Assembly (NCBI GenBank): GCA_964471405.1
Contig: CAYYGH010000005.1
Span: 1-64,000 of the forward strand
Source: J084 sp964471405
GTDB lineage: Bacteria > Pseudomonadota > Alphaproteobacteria > Sphingomonadales > Rhodothalassiaceae
Length of the DNA: 64,000 nt
Direction of reading: 5' to 3'
Of the stretch, positions 16,337 to 25,232 are shown one piece after another. The position numbers and the translations under genes were made by a program. A model generated the notes under the pieces. That model was not told the DNA's origin, ran no database searches, and saw only the letters and a program-made list of their open reading frames with translations. How positions within the stretch are numbered: the stretch's first letter is position 1; the number at the start of each line of letters is the position of its first letter.

Positions 16337-17944
16337 CTACATCCGGAACACGCCGAAGCGGGTGTCGGCGACGGGCGCGTTGAGGGCGGCGGAAATGCCC
16401 ATGGCCAGCACGCGGCGCGTGTCCTCGGGGGCGATGACGCCGTCATCCCAAAGCCGCGCGCTCGCGTAATAGGGATGGCCCTGGCGCTCATACTGCTCGC
16501 GAATGGGGGCCTTGAAGGCCTCCTCTTCCTCGGCCGGCCAGTCGATCCCCTTCTTCGCCAGAGCATCGCGACGGATGGTGGCAAGCACGTTCGCCGCCTG
16601 CTCGCCGCCCATCACCGAGATGCGGGCATTCGGCCACATCCACAGGAACCGCGGCCCGTAGGCGCGCCCGCACATGCCGTAGTTGCCCGCCCCGAAGGAG
16701 CCGCCGATGATCACCGTAAACTTCGGAACGTCCGCGCAGGCGACCGCCGTGACCAGCTTCGCGCCGTCCTTAGCGATGCCGCCGTGCTCATATTTCCTGC
16801 CGACCATGAAGCCCGTGATGTTCTGCAGGAAGACCAGCGGGATCCGTCGCTGGCAGGCAAGCTCGATGAAATGCGCGCCCTTCAGGGCCGACTCCGAGAA
16901 CAGCACGCCATTGTTGGCGAGGATCGCGACCGGATAGCCCCAGATCCGCGCAAAGCCCGTCACCAGCGTCGTGCCGTAGTTCTTCTTGAACTCGTCGAAT
17001 TCCGAACCGTCGACGATCCGGGCGATCACCTCGCGCACGTCATAGGGCTGGCGGGGGTCGGCCGGGATGATGCCGCCGATCTCGGCCGGATCATAGAGCG
17101 GCTCGCGCGGCTCGGCGATCTCCAGCCGGCCCTGCTTGCGCCAGTTGAGCCGTGCGACGATCCGGCGTGCCATCACGAGCGCCTGGGCGTCATTGCGCGC
17201 CAGATGGTCGACAACGCCCGAGATCCGGGCATGGACGTCGCCGCCGCCGAGCTCCTCGGCCGAAACCTCCTCGCCGGTCGCCGCCTTGACCAGCGGCGGA
17301 CCGCCAAGGAAGATCGTGCCCTGGTTCTGGACGATGATGCTCTCGTCCGCCATTGCCGGCACATAGGCGCCACCCGCCGTGCAGGAGCCCATCACCACCG
17401 CGATCTGGGGAATCCCCTTCGCCGACATCCGCGCCTGGTTGTAGAAGATCCGCCCGAAGTGGTTCTTGTCCGGGAAGACCTCGTCCTGGCGCGGAAGATT
17501 GGCCCCGCCGGAGTCCACGAGATAGATGCAGGGCAGGCGGTTTTCTTCCGCGATCTCCTGGGCGCGCAGGTGCTTTTTCACCGTCATCGGATAGTAACTG
17601 CCGCCCTTCACGGTGGCGTCGTTCGCGACGACCATGCATTCGACACCGCTCACCCGGCCGATGCCGGTGACGATGCCGGCGGCCGGCACCTCGTCCTCAT
17701 ACATCCGGTAGCCGGCAAGCTGCGAGAGCTCGAGAAAGGGCGCGCCCGGATCCAGCAGCAGGTCGATGCGCTCGCGCACCAGCAGCTTGCCGCGCGCCTT
17801 GTGCCGTTCGCGCGCATGGGGCGGACCGCCCTCCGCGATCGCGGCGATCTTCTCCCTGAGGTCCGCGACGAGCGCCGCCATCGCCTCGGCATTGCGCTGG
17901 AATGCGGCATTCCTGGTATCGATCGTGGACTGAAGGATCGCCAT
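16337..17944 (-). CDS. liuB: Methylcrotonyl-CoA carboxylase carboxyltransferase (beta) subunit
   Basis: A 535-aa acyl-CoA carboxyltransferase with N- and C-terminal crotonase-like halves. It has MGSCTAGGAYVPAM with YVDSGGANLPRQDEVFPD in the first half and GGSFGAGNYGMCGRAYGPRF in the second, a combination typical of MCC beta chains. I chose ATG 17944 (MAILQSTIDT), which matches the usual N-terminus of the family; the ribosome site is weak. It transfers carboxyl from biotin on the alpha subunit to 3-methylcrotonyl-CoA. It is the first gene of the leucine-degradation cluster. No isovaleryl-CoA dehydrogenase or HMG-CoA lyase gene is in the window. Confidence 0.9.
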   Translation of the reverse strand: MAILQSTIDTRNAAFQRNAEAMAALVADLREKIAAIAEGGPPHARERHKARGKLLVRERIDLLLDPGAPFLELSQLAGYRMYEDEVPAAGIVTGIGRVSGVECMVVANDATVKGGSYYPMTVKKHLRAQEIAEENRLPCIYLVDSGGANLPRQDEVFPDKNHFGRIFYNQARMSAKGIPQIAVVMGSCTAGGAYVPAMADESIIVQNQGTIFLGGPPLVKAATGEEVSAEELGGGDVHARISGVVDHLARNDAQALVMARRIVARLNWRKQGRLEIAEPREPLYDPAEIGGIIPADPRQPYDVREVIARIVDGSEFDEFKKNYGTTLVTGFARIWGYPVAILANNGVLFSESALKGAHFIELACQRRIPLVFLQNITGFMVGRKYEHGGIAKDGAKLVTAVACADVPKFTVIIGGSFGAGNYGMCGRAYGPRFLWMWPNARISVMGGEQAANVLATIRRDALAKKGIDWPAEEEEAFKAPIREQYERQGHPYYASARLWDDGVIAPEDTRRVLAMGISAALNAPVADTRFGVFRM

Positions 17945-18212
17945 GGTTCGATACGCGCCTTTCCCTTCGCTCGGGCGGAAGCCGTGACCGGCCACCAGGC
18001 GGTGCTTGTGCCAGCCGCCGCTGCCTCGTGCTCCGCTGATAGCCGATCACCGACCATGAGGAAAGAGAAGGTGCACCGCCGGGCATCCCGCCGGCAGAAG
18101 CCCCCTCCACCCGGCGAAGGCCGCCGCTGCCCATCCGGAATCTTCCGGCCCACTTCCACCGGCGGCCTGCAGAACCCGCCGTGCTTCCGGCACATGCCCT
18201 ACAGGAGAAAGT

Positions 18213-18872
18213 CTACAGAAGAGAAGCGCGAACAAGGCCTATATATGCCGCCGCCGCCAATCCGAAGAGAATGAGGATCTGCATAATGAGAAAGCGGGGC
18301 GCAAAATAGGCAAGGGTAGCGGCCAAGTCGGCTCCCTCCTGCTCATCCTTTGAACCAGAAAGATGTGCCAGAAGGGGGTCGTGCAGAACATCTCCGGTAA
18401 GAGTAAGAAACAGGACGCTCCCGAAGATCGCAAACTTGCCCGCCAGCCAGGAGGGGATAGCAATCGTGGACCCGAGAAGACCAAGTATGGCCCACCCCAG
18501 CATCAAAACGCCCACGACGGCCAGCAAAACCCGACCCGTCATGCGCATGGCCTTGGCAAAAGAATCGCCTCTCTCAGGAGGATGAGCCCAGAGAACCGCC
18601 ACCCAAAGGAGCCCCAACAGCCATGTCCCGGCCGCCCCGAGCCCGGACAGATGCACAAGCCCCAGATCACTTGCCAGTTGGAGCCCGGCCGGCAGCATCA
18701 GGACGAATGCCGTTCGGGCAATACGTTCCAAAAGCAGAGCCACGCGTACCAGAGCAATTTTTCCCTGACTCGCTCCACGCGCCTGCATCATCACGACCAT
18801 GCCTGACAGCCCCGTGCCGAACCACACCGCAAACAGTACGACATGAATCAAAATTTGCCAGTCGATCACCAT
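18213..18872 (-). CDS. Polytopic membrane protein, CopD-like, unknown
   Basis: A 219-aa integral membrane protein with about six hydrophobic helices (WQILIHVVLFAVWFGTGLSG, then segments near residues 50-65, 80-95, 108-128, 140-160 and 195-215). I chose ATG 18872 for its GGAGAGG six bases upstream. The pattern of a histidine and tryptophans in helix 1 and long four-to-six-helix spacing recalls CopD/DUF2269-type membrane proteins, but I see no decisive motif. It stands alone, with non-coding gaps on both sides. The 268-bp gap on the 3' side (17945-18212) shows nothing recognisable. Confidence 0.6.
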   Translation of the reverse strand: MVIDWQILIHVVLFAVWFGTGLSGMVVMMQARGASQGKIALVRVALLLERIARTAFVLMLPAGLQLASDLGLVHLSGLGAAGTWLLGLLWVAVLWAHPPERGDSFAKAMRMTGRVLLAVVGVLMLGWAILGLLGSTIAIPSWLAGKFAIFGSVLFLTLTGDVLHDPLLAHLSGSKDEQEGADLAATLAYFAPRFLIMQILILFGLAAAAYIGLVRASLL

Positions 18873-19070
18873 GTCCGACCTCTCCACTCACCCTAGGTGA
18901 CTCCGTCCGAGCCATTCCTGCCCGGCCGGATGCAGGATCAATCCTGCTGGATAAGCCGGAAAACGGCAAGTTTTTTCGGCCTCTTTCCACTCTTCTCACG
19001 GCCGATGGAGCGCGCTATTTTCTTCCCTCCCCCAGCTGGTGCCGCCAGCAGAGGAGGAAAAGGCCGAGCC

Positions 19071-19346
19071 ATGAAAGCGGTGAGACTGCGGATCACGGGC
19101 AAGGTTCAGGGCGTCTTCTACCGTGCCTGGGCGGAGGCGGAGGCGCGGCGGCGGGGCCTGCATGGCTTTGTGCGCAACCGGCGTGACGGCTCTGTGGAAA
19201 TGCTGCTCGTCGGCCCGCCCGAGAAAGTGGAGGAGATGATTGCCGCTGCCCATGAAGGCCCGCCGGCCGCCCGTGTGGACGCGGTCGCCGTCGAGCCGGC
19301 CCAAGGTGTCGTCCCGGCCCGCTTCGAGATCAAGCCGACCGTCTGA
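19071..19346 (+). CDS. acyP: Acylphosphatase
   Basis: A 91-aa protein of full family length. It has GKVQGVFYRAWAE with the catalytic arginine and FVRNRRDGSVE with the catalytic asparagine, in the order seen in acylphosphatases, which hydrolyse carboxyl-phosphate bonds of small acyl phosphates. GAGGAGGAAAAGG lies upstream of ATG 19071. The apparent longer frame from 18897 is not coding. The gene has no operon partner: the next gene is convergent. Confidence 0.93.
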   Translation: MKAVRLRITGKVQGVFYRAWAEAEARRRGLHGFVRNRRDGSVEMLLVGPPEKVEEMIAAAHEGPPAARVDAVAVEPAQGVVPARFEIKPTV

Positions 19347-19494
19347 CCAAAGGCCGGAAAGCCCGACAGGAGCACCCGAAGGCGGCGGCTTCCCCCAGCG
19401 CCCTGCCGCGGCATGGCCCCTTTGAACAGGGCCTGCCCCCCTCTTTCAAACCCGTCACCCGCCCTCACGGGGGCGAGCACGGGCCGGCAGTCTC

Positions 19495-20097
19495 TTACCG
19501 AACACGATGATCCTGATAGATGCAGCAGGCATCCATACTCTCGTCAAGCTGTCCGAAGGCGGCCGCAAACAGCAACTGTGACCGGTCGGCCGGATCGAGC
19601 CACTGGGTGCGACCGTTAAGACGGATGAAGCGGCAGGTCGCCACAAGGGTCTCGCCATTCCCATTGTGCAATCTGAGACGGATTTTGCGCAGAGTCCTGC
19701 TGGCAGCCGCCCGAAGAACATCGATATTGTGGGGAGCCGGCGGCGGCCGGAAACGCAAGGGGGGAGGAAGACGCGGATTGTAGTTGGGGTAGATGAGGCG
19801 GATCGCCTGCTCCGGCGTAAGAGCCGTTTGCGAGAGCCGGACGAGCTTTCCCCAAGCTGAATGCCACTCCGCCCCTCTGCCAAGAATGGTCATCTGGCGG
19901 CACAGGTGCAACTCGCGCGCAAGATCGGAGGCCGGTCGCGCCAGGGCAAGCGTCACGGCTACTGCCAACCCGCCGACGAAAACCACCATCATCCAGAAAG
20001 GTCCTGCGCGCGCCCCATGCGCCAGACCCGACCGGTGCGAGCGCCCTGCGTGCTCCTCCTGCCCGTCCATCGGCCGGGACGGATACAAGGCTACCAT
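19495..20097 (-). CDS. Single-pass anchored protein, function unknown
   Basis: A 200-aa product with a basic, His/Arg-rich N-terminus, one membrane segment (about residues 35-53, WMMVVFVGGLAVAVTLALA) and an extracytoplasmic domain containing a Pro-rich stretch (RLPPPLRFRPPPAP, 109-122) and three cysteines, including a CC pair near the C-terminus. GGAGGGCAAAG precedes ATG 20097. I recognise no family. It lies downstream of a sensor kinase on the same strand, 177 bases away, so the two may be linked, though the gap could contain its own promoter. Confidence 0.55.
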   Translation of the reverse strand: MVALYPSRPMDGQEEHAGRSHRSGLAHGARAGPFWMMVVFVGGLAVAVTLALARPASDLARELHLCRQMTILGRGAEWHSAWGKLVRLSQTALTPEQAIRLIYPNYNPRLPPPLRFRPPPAPHNIDVLRAAASRTLRKIRLRLHNGNGETLVATCRFIRLNGRTQWLDPADRSQLLFAAAFGQLDESMDACCIYQDHRVR

Positions 20098-20274
20098 CTT
20101 TGCCCTCCCTCCATCGCCCCTCCCCGGCCATGCCCGTCCCGCCGGAGGAGGAAGGCCGTCTCCCCTTCTTCCATTCCCAGGCTAGATTACCGCCCGGCGG
20201 CAGACAATCCCCTGCTGGAGCCTGCAAGACCGCCCGGCAGGCCTGGAGGAGAAGCTCGCCCGCAAGAGGGAACC

Positions 20275-22599
20275 TCAGCCGGAAGCAACCCGCAAGGAGC
20301 GGTCGCCTTCCCGCTGATTGGCCGGCTGCAGCACACGCCGGGCCGGCAGGCGGATTTCGGCACGGGTGCCCTCTCCCTTGCGTGAGCGCAGGATGAAACG
20401 CCCCCCATGCAGCTCGACAAAGGTCTTGACCAGCGTCAGCCCCAGTCCCGAGCCTTCATGATTGCGTGACATGACGGATTGCACCTGGCCGAAGGGCTCA
20501 AGGGCCACACGGATCTCCTGTTCATCCATGCCGATCCCGTTATCGACGACGGCGAACATCAGATCCCCCTGGGGCAGACGCACGACCTCAAGCCGGATTT
20601 CTCCGCCCTGCGGGGTGAACTTGGAGGCATTGGACAGCAGATTGATCAGCGCCTGACGCAAAAGCCGCGAGTCGACGGTAATCAGCAGATCCGGATCCTC
20701 GATCCGCTCCACAAACTGCTGCTCGCGCTTTTCCATTGCCGGCAGCAACATGCTGACCACAGGACCAACGAGTTCCGCTATCGAAATCGTCTCCTCCTGC
20801 AGTTCCATCCGGCCCGCCTCCACCCGTGACAGGTCCAGGACATTGTTGATGATATCCAGCAGGTGGCGGCCGGAACGCAGGATCGCTTCCCCATATTCCC
20901 GGTAGCGGGCATGGCCGAGAGGACCGAACATCTCCTGAACCACCAGCTCGGAGAAACCGATGATCGCATTCAAGGGCGTGCGCAGTTCATGGGAGATATT
21001 GGCAAGGAAGGCGGACTTGGCCTGACTGGCGGATTCGGCTCGCCGACGGGCCTCCTCAAGCGCTCCCGCCATCCGCCTCTGATACAGAAATCCGACCAGC
21101 GCAAACAGTGCCAGCGCCCCGAACAGAGCCACCCACAACTGCTGTTCGCGCAATTTCTGGGCCGCAAGCAGTTGCCGCTGCTCGGCAAGTGCCCGTTCGG
21201 CCCGTTCCTGCCCGATTTCCGTTTCCAGCCGGGCGCGAATGGCCTGAACATCTTCCGTGAAGGCCTGGCGCACGGCCTCCACGCGTTCCTTGACATAACG
21301 CCGCATCAGCGCAAGAGCAGCACGCGTATCGCCTTTGGCGGCCGCCAGCTCCGCATGCACGCGCAGCTTGAGGGCGCCCAATTCGCCCCGATCAAATTCG
21401 GGATGGTCGGCCAGAAACTGCTCAAAGGCATGGGCCTTGGCCTCGGCGGCCTCCAAATGCCCGAGACGGGCCTGGGCAATCGCTTCGATGACATTGAGCC
21501 TGGCCGCAAAGCGCACATCCGGCTGCCAGACCTTCCAGGCCCGATGGGCATATTCTACGGCCTTCTGGAAGTCCTCAAGTTCGAAGGCTGTCAGAGCCAG
21601 TCCGTAGAGGGGATAGAATGTGCTGTCCGGCCTGCCATTGGTTGCGGCGATCTCGTAGAGAATTTCATAGAGCCGGCGGGCTGTTTCATACTGATGCCGC
21701 TCGATCAGCACGCGTGCGATGTTGTAGATGATGGTCTCGCCATCAATTGGCTCTCCACTGCGCTCGGCGTCCTCGACGGCCGATTCATAGCGGCTGACCA
21801 TGAGCTCGAGATCTCTGAGACCGGCATAGACATAGCCGAGCGTCATGCTCAGCTCGACAGCCAGGCGTGGACGCAGCGGCCCTTCGTAATGCTGCAGATT
21901 CTCCAAAGCCCGGCGCACGGCCACCAGCGCCCGGTTCACCTGACCGGTCGCCGGCGCGGTAAGCGCAATCATCTCCTCGACCTGAATGACGGCTACGGGA
22001 TCCTTCGCCGCCAGCGCCTCATCACGCAGCTGTTTCAGTCTATCAAGCGTCTTTTCATAGCCGAGGGAGAGCGCCTCGCTTATGACCTCGTAGATTTTGG
22101 CGATGCGCACGAAGGTCGCATCCCCCTGTTCAGCCGCTTCCCGTTCAAGACGGGCTGCCCATCTGCGAGCCTCATCCCAGCGTTCGAGATCACCATTAAG
22201 CCCTGTGAGACGATAAAGGAGAAAGAGACGGTCCCAACCCTGGGCCTTTTCCACCTGACGCGCCAGACGGGCAAACAGCTCTTCCCTCAATATGAAGTCA
22301 TGGCTGCGGATTTGCTCGGCAAGCCGGATCGCCCGTTCCGACAGGCCGGGATGTCCCTCGCCGCGATCTGCGGCGGAGGCCTGCTCGCCGGCCTGCGGTT
22401 CGATGTCAGGCGGTGTCTGGGCCATCCCCCCGTGGACGGGACCGCCCATCAGCCACAGCATGGCCACAAGCACAGCCCCCCATCCGCGCAGATGCCTTGC
22501 ACGCGAAAGATGCCGTCTGAAATCGTGTCGCCTGCCCATCATCCGCCAACGGGGGCCTACGCCAAGCTTTCGTGACAATGCCCGCTGATGCCGCGCCAT
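20275..22599 (-). CDS. TPR-domain sensor histidine kinase (kinase 1)
   Basis: A 774-aa hybrid of sensor and kinase. The N-terminal membrane segment (about 40-52) is followed by a large predicted periplasmic helical-repeat (TPR-like) domain (85-445), a coiled coil (455-487), a second membrane segment (488-506) and a cytoplasmic kinase core. His537 lies in SHELRTPLNAIIGF, the N-box is LINLLSNASKF with Asn657, the G1 box is VVDNGIGM with Asp686, and the G2 box is EGSGLGL. There is no receiver domain, and no response regulator gene is in the window. It reads away from the secreted lipase gene, with a 341-bp divergent gap. It resembles kinase 2 at 25233-27389 in domain order and active-site text. 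Confidence 0.88.
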   Translation of the reverse strand: MARHQRALSRKLGVGPRWRMMGRRHDFRRHLSRARHLRGWGAVLVAMLWLMGGPVHGGMAQTPPDIEPQAGEQASAADRGEGHPGLSERAIRLAEQIRSHDFILREELFARLARQVEKAQGWDRLFLLYRLTGLNGDLERWDEARRWAARLEREAAEQGDATFVRIAKIYEVISEALSLGYEKTLDRLKQLRDEALAAKDPVAVIQVEEMIALTAPATGQVNRALVAVRRALENLQHYEGPLRPRLAVELSMTLGYVYAGLRDLELMVSRYESAVEDAERSGEPIDGETIIYNIARVLIERHQYETARRLYEILYEIAATNGRPDSTFYPLYGLALTAFELEDFQKAVEYAHRAWKVWQPDVRFAARLNVIEAIAQARLGHLEAAEAKAHAFEQFLADHPEFDRGELGALKLRVHAELAAAKGDTRAALALMRRYVKERVEAVRQAFTEDVQAIRARLETEIGQERAERALAEQRQLLAAQKLREQQLWVALFGALALFALVGFLYQRRMAGALEEARRRAESASQAKSAFLANISHELRTPLNAIIGFSELVVQEMFGPLGHARYREYGEAILRSGRHLLDIINNVLDLSRVEAGRMELQEETISIAELVGPVVSMLLPAMEKREQQFVERIEDPDLLITVDSRLLRQALINLLSNASKFTPQGGEIRLEVVRLPQGDLMFAVVDNGIGMDEQEIRVALEPFGQVQSVMSRNHEGSGLGLTLVKTFVELHGGRFILRSRKGEGTRAEIRLPARRVLQPANQREGDRSLRVASG

Positions 22600-22940
22600 C
22601 AGCTGTCAACCCTCCCCCTGCACATACGGTTCCGACCCATCAGTCCTGCCTGCACACGCAGACCTCCTCTCATTCTTTCGTCGGATCCTTACCAATACCT
22701 TAACACTTCCGGCCATCTGCAACCAACTTGCAAAGCCGACCGAGGAAGCGCCGGAAAGCCTCCTCCCGGATTCGTGTGGAGAATTCACCCTTGGTTTACG
22801 ATCTTGGAGCGTATTTCCAGACAAGAAGGAGGATATGCATCTTATTCGTGTCTTTCCTATAACAGTCTCGCGAATTAGAATGCGCGCGGGTCGGTTGGTC
22901 ATGGGGGAACAGGGCACCAACTGACGAGGGAGGGACCGAC
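22600..22940. other. Divergent intergenic region between kinase 1 and lipase
   Basis: This is 341 bp and AT-richer than its surroundings. On the plus strand TATAAC at 22858-22863 is a plausible -10 for the lipase gene, but no good -35 lies 17 bp upstream. GGAGG at 22828-22832 stands two bases before an ATG (22835) that opens a 29-codon frame ending just before the lipase. That spacing is too tight for a confident leader peptide. No inverted-repeat operator is evident. Confidence 0.4.
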
Positions 22941-23969
22941 ATGTCCATCATGCAAAAGGCCCTGAGGGCCGCCGGCTTGACGGTGGCGGCGGTCTGCTGT
23001 CTTGCATTCGTGTGGGCGGGGACGGCGCTAGCGGCACCCTGTCTGATCTTCGTGCATGGCAAGCAGACCGACACCGGCACCTATACCGACTGGAACAAGG
23101 CCCGGAACTACTGGGTGAATGGCAGTCACGACTTCATTCGCACGGCCACCAAGAACTTTGCGACGTCCTATTACGTCGTGGGCTACAACGGCACGCGGCC
23201 CTACTGGGAATCCCAGTCGGCCGGCGAGGTGGCCAACGAGATCGTCAATGCCACCAATGGCGGAGCCGACGGTGGCGGCCATCGCTGTGCGCAGACCTGG
23301 GCGCAAGGTGGCACCTTCTGGGTGATCGCGCATTCCATGGGCGGAACGATCATGGACTTCATCCTGGGCAACAACGACCCGTCCGACCCCAACTTCAATT
23401 TCTCGGGGCCCTTTGACGTGGTCGCCCAGCGCATCTCGCTCGTGATCACGCTCGGCGGTGCGCATCGCGGTTCCCAGGGCGCGGATGCGGTCTGTGGCCA
23501 GTCCAACTTTCTCTGCAACTTCCTGGCAAGTTTCATCCAGAGCTGTGATGATGCGACGTTCTGGCTGCGCAGCTCGGATGACGTGCAGGTGCGCACCTTT
23601 TCCTCCGCTCCGGCCCGCAACATCTACCTGACCGGCGGGTTCGAGGCGATCTTCGGGGCAAGCGCCTGTCTGTCTGGCGAAGACGATGGCGTGGTGCAGT
23701 ATGCCTCCATCTTCGCCTGCGGCGGCAGTGCCACAACCGGCTACGACAATTCCAACGTCTGCGGGAACAGCTTCAAGCAGGAAGCCTTCGGCTTCCGCAA
23801 TCTTGACGGGGCGCATGAAAATCACAGTGACGAACGGGACGACAGCGACTCGGACGAGCGCCGTCAGGTTCCCGACGGCATCTGGCAGTGCAATGGCGCG
23901 CCCTGCCCGCCCAACACGCTTGCGACATCTTCCATGACCACCGCAGCCTTCATCGCGCTGCTCTACTAG
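22941..23969 (+). CDS. Secreted lipase/esterase-like alpha/beta hydrolase
   Basis: A 342-aa exported hydrolase. Residues 8-31 form a Sec signal ending TALA-A. Mature residues open with CLIFVHGKQTDTG (oxyanion HG, 39-40); the nucleophile elbow is AHSMGG with Ser132; a downstream Asp in SGEDDGVVQ and His in LDGAHENHSD are candidate acid and base. There are at least eight cysteines, consistent with disulfides in the periplasm or outside. A very acidic run (SDERDDSDSDERR, about 292-304) may bind metal. GAGGGAGGGA precedes the ATG. The partner gene begins 30 bases downstream. The substrate is unknown. Confidence 0.8.
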   Translation: MSIMQKALRAAGLTVAAVCCLAFVWAGTALAAPCLIFVHGKQTDTGTYTDWNKARNYWVNGSHDFIRTATKNFATSYYVVGYNGTRPYWESQSAGEVANEIVNATNGGADGGGHRCAQTWAQGGTFWVIAHSMGGTIMDFILGNNDPSDPNFNFSGPFDVVAQRISLVITLGGAHRGSQGADAVCGQSNFLCNFLASFIQSCDDATFWLRSSDDVQVRTFSSAPARNIYLTGGFEAIFGASACLSGEDDGVVQYASIFACGGSATTGYDNSNVCGNSFKQEAFGFRNLDGAHENHSDERDDSDSDERRQVPDGIWQCNGAPCPPNTLATSSMTTAAFIALLY

Positions 23970-23998
23970 GGTCATGGGGAGAAACGGGAGATCATGAA

Positions 23999-25057
23999 AT
24001 GAAGCGGTTTGTCACGATTGCGGTTGCCGGCCTTGCCCTGGCTGTGACCGCACGCCCCGCAGCGGCCCAGAAAATCTGGGACCCTGCCCAACATCTGCCT
24101 GACATTGCAGCCCAGTCGGCTGCGGACTACCGCGCCCGCGCCCGGTTTCCGGCCTGGTGCGTGCCGGTGGCGCCCGGCCAGCCCGATCCGCTCAAGGCCA
24201 AGCGGCATCCGTCGCCCGTCGCTCTTCCGAGCGAAGACGGCAGCACGCTTGCCGTCTGGGGTTCGGACATCCGCTACGAAGCCGGCGATACGGCCGTCTT
24301 CTATGCACGCCTCGATGTCGTCTCCAGCCAGGATGAGGATGATCTGAAGGTCCCTCGTGGTCGGATCAGGCGATCCGGCTGGCGGGTGCTTGCCGAAGTG
24401 GTCCATCCCAAGCACGGCACAATGACCCGCTTCGTGCTGCGCGACGATGGCGTGGGTGTGGATGAAAAGCGTGGTGACGGGATCTACACCGGCCGCTTTC
24501 GGCTGCCCTTGAAGGCCGCCCCCGCGCTGGGCACGGCCGAGAACTACATGGTGCTCGTCAAGGCCAAGGGGCCGCGCGGGCGCCTGCTGAAGGGCATTTC
24601 GGGCTTTCTGTTTTCGAACCCGGCAGCCCGCCTGACCGGCCGCTACCGGGATTACGTGGAAAATGGCGATCTGGTGATCGAGGCTGAGGCCCGCGTGCTC
24701 AAGAGCGGCCGGTTCCACCTCTCGGCCAGTCTGCATGATGCACGCGGACAGCCGCTCGCCGTTGCCCAGACCGCCGAGCGGCTTGCGCCCGGCACCCATT
24801 GGATGCGGCTGCGCTTCTTCGGAGCGGCGCTGCGAGAAAGCGGGCACAGCGGTCCCTACTGGCTGGATTCGGTCAGCCTGACGACAACGGGCACCTTTCC
24901 CAATGCTCTGGGGCCGATGTATGAGGATGCCCATGTCACGCGCCCCTATCTTGTCAGCGATTTCCACAACCGGCCCTTTGCCAATCCGGACCTGATGGAG
25001 GCGGCCGAGCGTCTTGAACGCCTGTCCGCTGAACGGGCAAAAGCCGGCGGAAACTGA
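23999..25057 (+). CDS. Secreted companion protein, choice-of-anchor/DUF4785-like
   Basis: The product is 352 aa. ATG 23999 opens a clear Sec signal (residues 1-23, ending AAAQ). The mature part has beta-sandwich repeats: RFVLRDDGVGVDEKRGDGIYT (about 143-163) is the D-D-G-x-x-x-D-x-x-x-G-D-G-x-Y pattern of choice-of-anchor X/Ig-like domains, and a second domain (about 200-300) has VENGDLVIEAEARV. No catalytic motif is seen. It probably forms a unit with the upstream secreted lipase as an adhesive, chaperone-like or substrate-binding partner. That role is inference. Confidence 0.65.
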   Translation: MKRFVTIAVAGLALAVTARPAAAQKIWDPAQHLPDIAAQSAADYRARARFPAWCVPVAPGQPDPLKAKRHPSPVALPSEDGSTLAVWGSDIRYEAGDTAVFYARLDVVSSQDEDDLKVPRGRIRRSGWRVLAEVVHPKHGTMTRFVLRDDGVGVDEKRGDGIYTGRFRLPLKAAPALGTAENYMVLVKAKGPRGRLLKGISGFLFSNPAARLTGRYRDYVENGDLVIEAEARVLKSGRFHLSASLHDARGQPLAVAQTAERLAPGTHWMRLRFFGAALRESGHSGPYWLDSVSLTTTGTFPNALGPMYEDAHVTRPYLVSDFHNRPFANPDLMEAAERLERLSAERAKAGGN

Positions 25058-25115
25058 ACGAAAAGGCAGGACGCCTTCGTTCTGCCATCCGGGCAAAGCC
25101 CGAGCAACGATCGGG

Positions 25116-25146
25116 AAGGCGCAACTGCCAGAGGCGGTTGCGCCTT
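25116..25146. terminator. Bidirectional hairpin terminator
   Basis: A 14-bp stem (25116-25129 with 25133-25146, one G-U wobble) and a 3-base loop lie between the convergent companion gene and kinase 2. A T/C-rich run follows on the plus strand. Confidence 0.65.
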
Positions 25147-25232
25147 TCCTTCCCGTTCGGAACCGCGTCACCTGGAGAGCAAGGGGGAGCCGGAGCGGAT
25201 ATCGAACGCGGCCCCACCGCACGAGCGGCGTT

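Noticed and set aside
20098..20274. Possible small genes in the gap between kinase 1 and the anchored protein
   Set aside because: The frames are short and Pro/Arg-rich with no ribosome site.
22835..22924. 29-codon leader frame before the lipase
   Set aside because: The ribosome-binding site is only two bases from the ATG. I kept it as a finding of low interest but did not annotate it as a gene.
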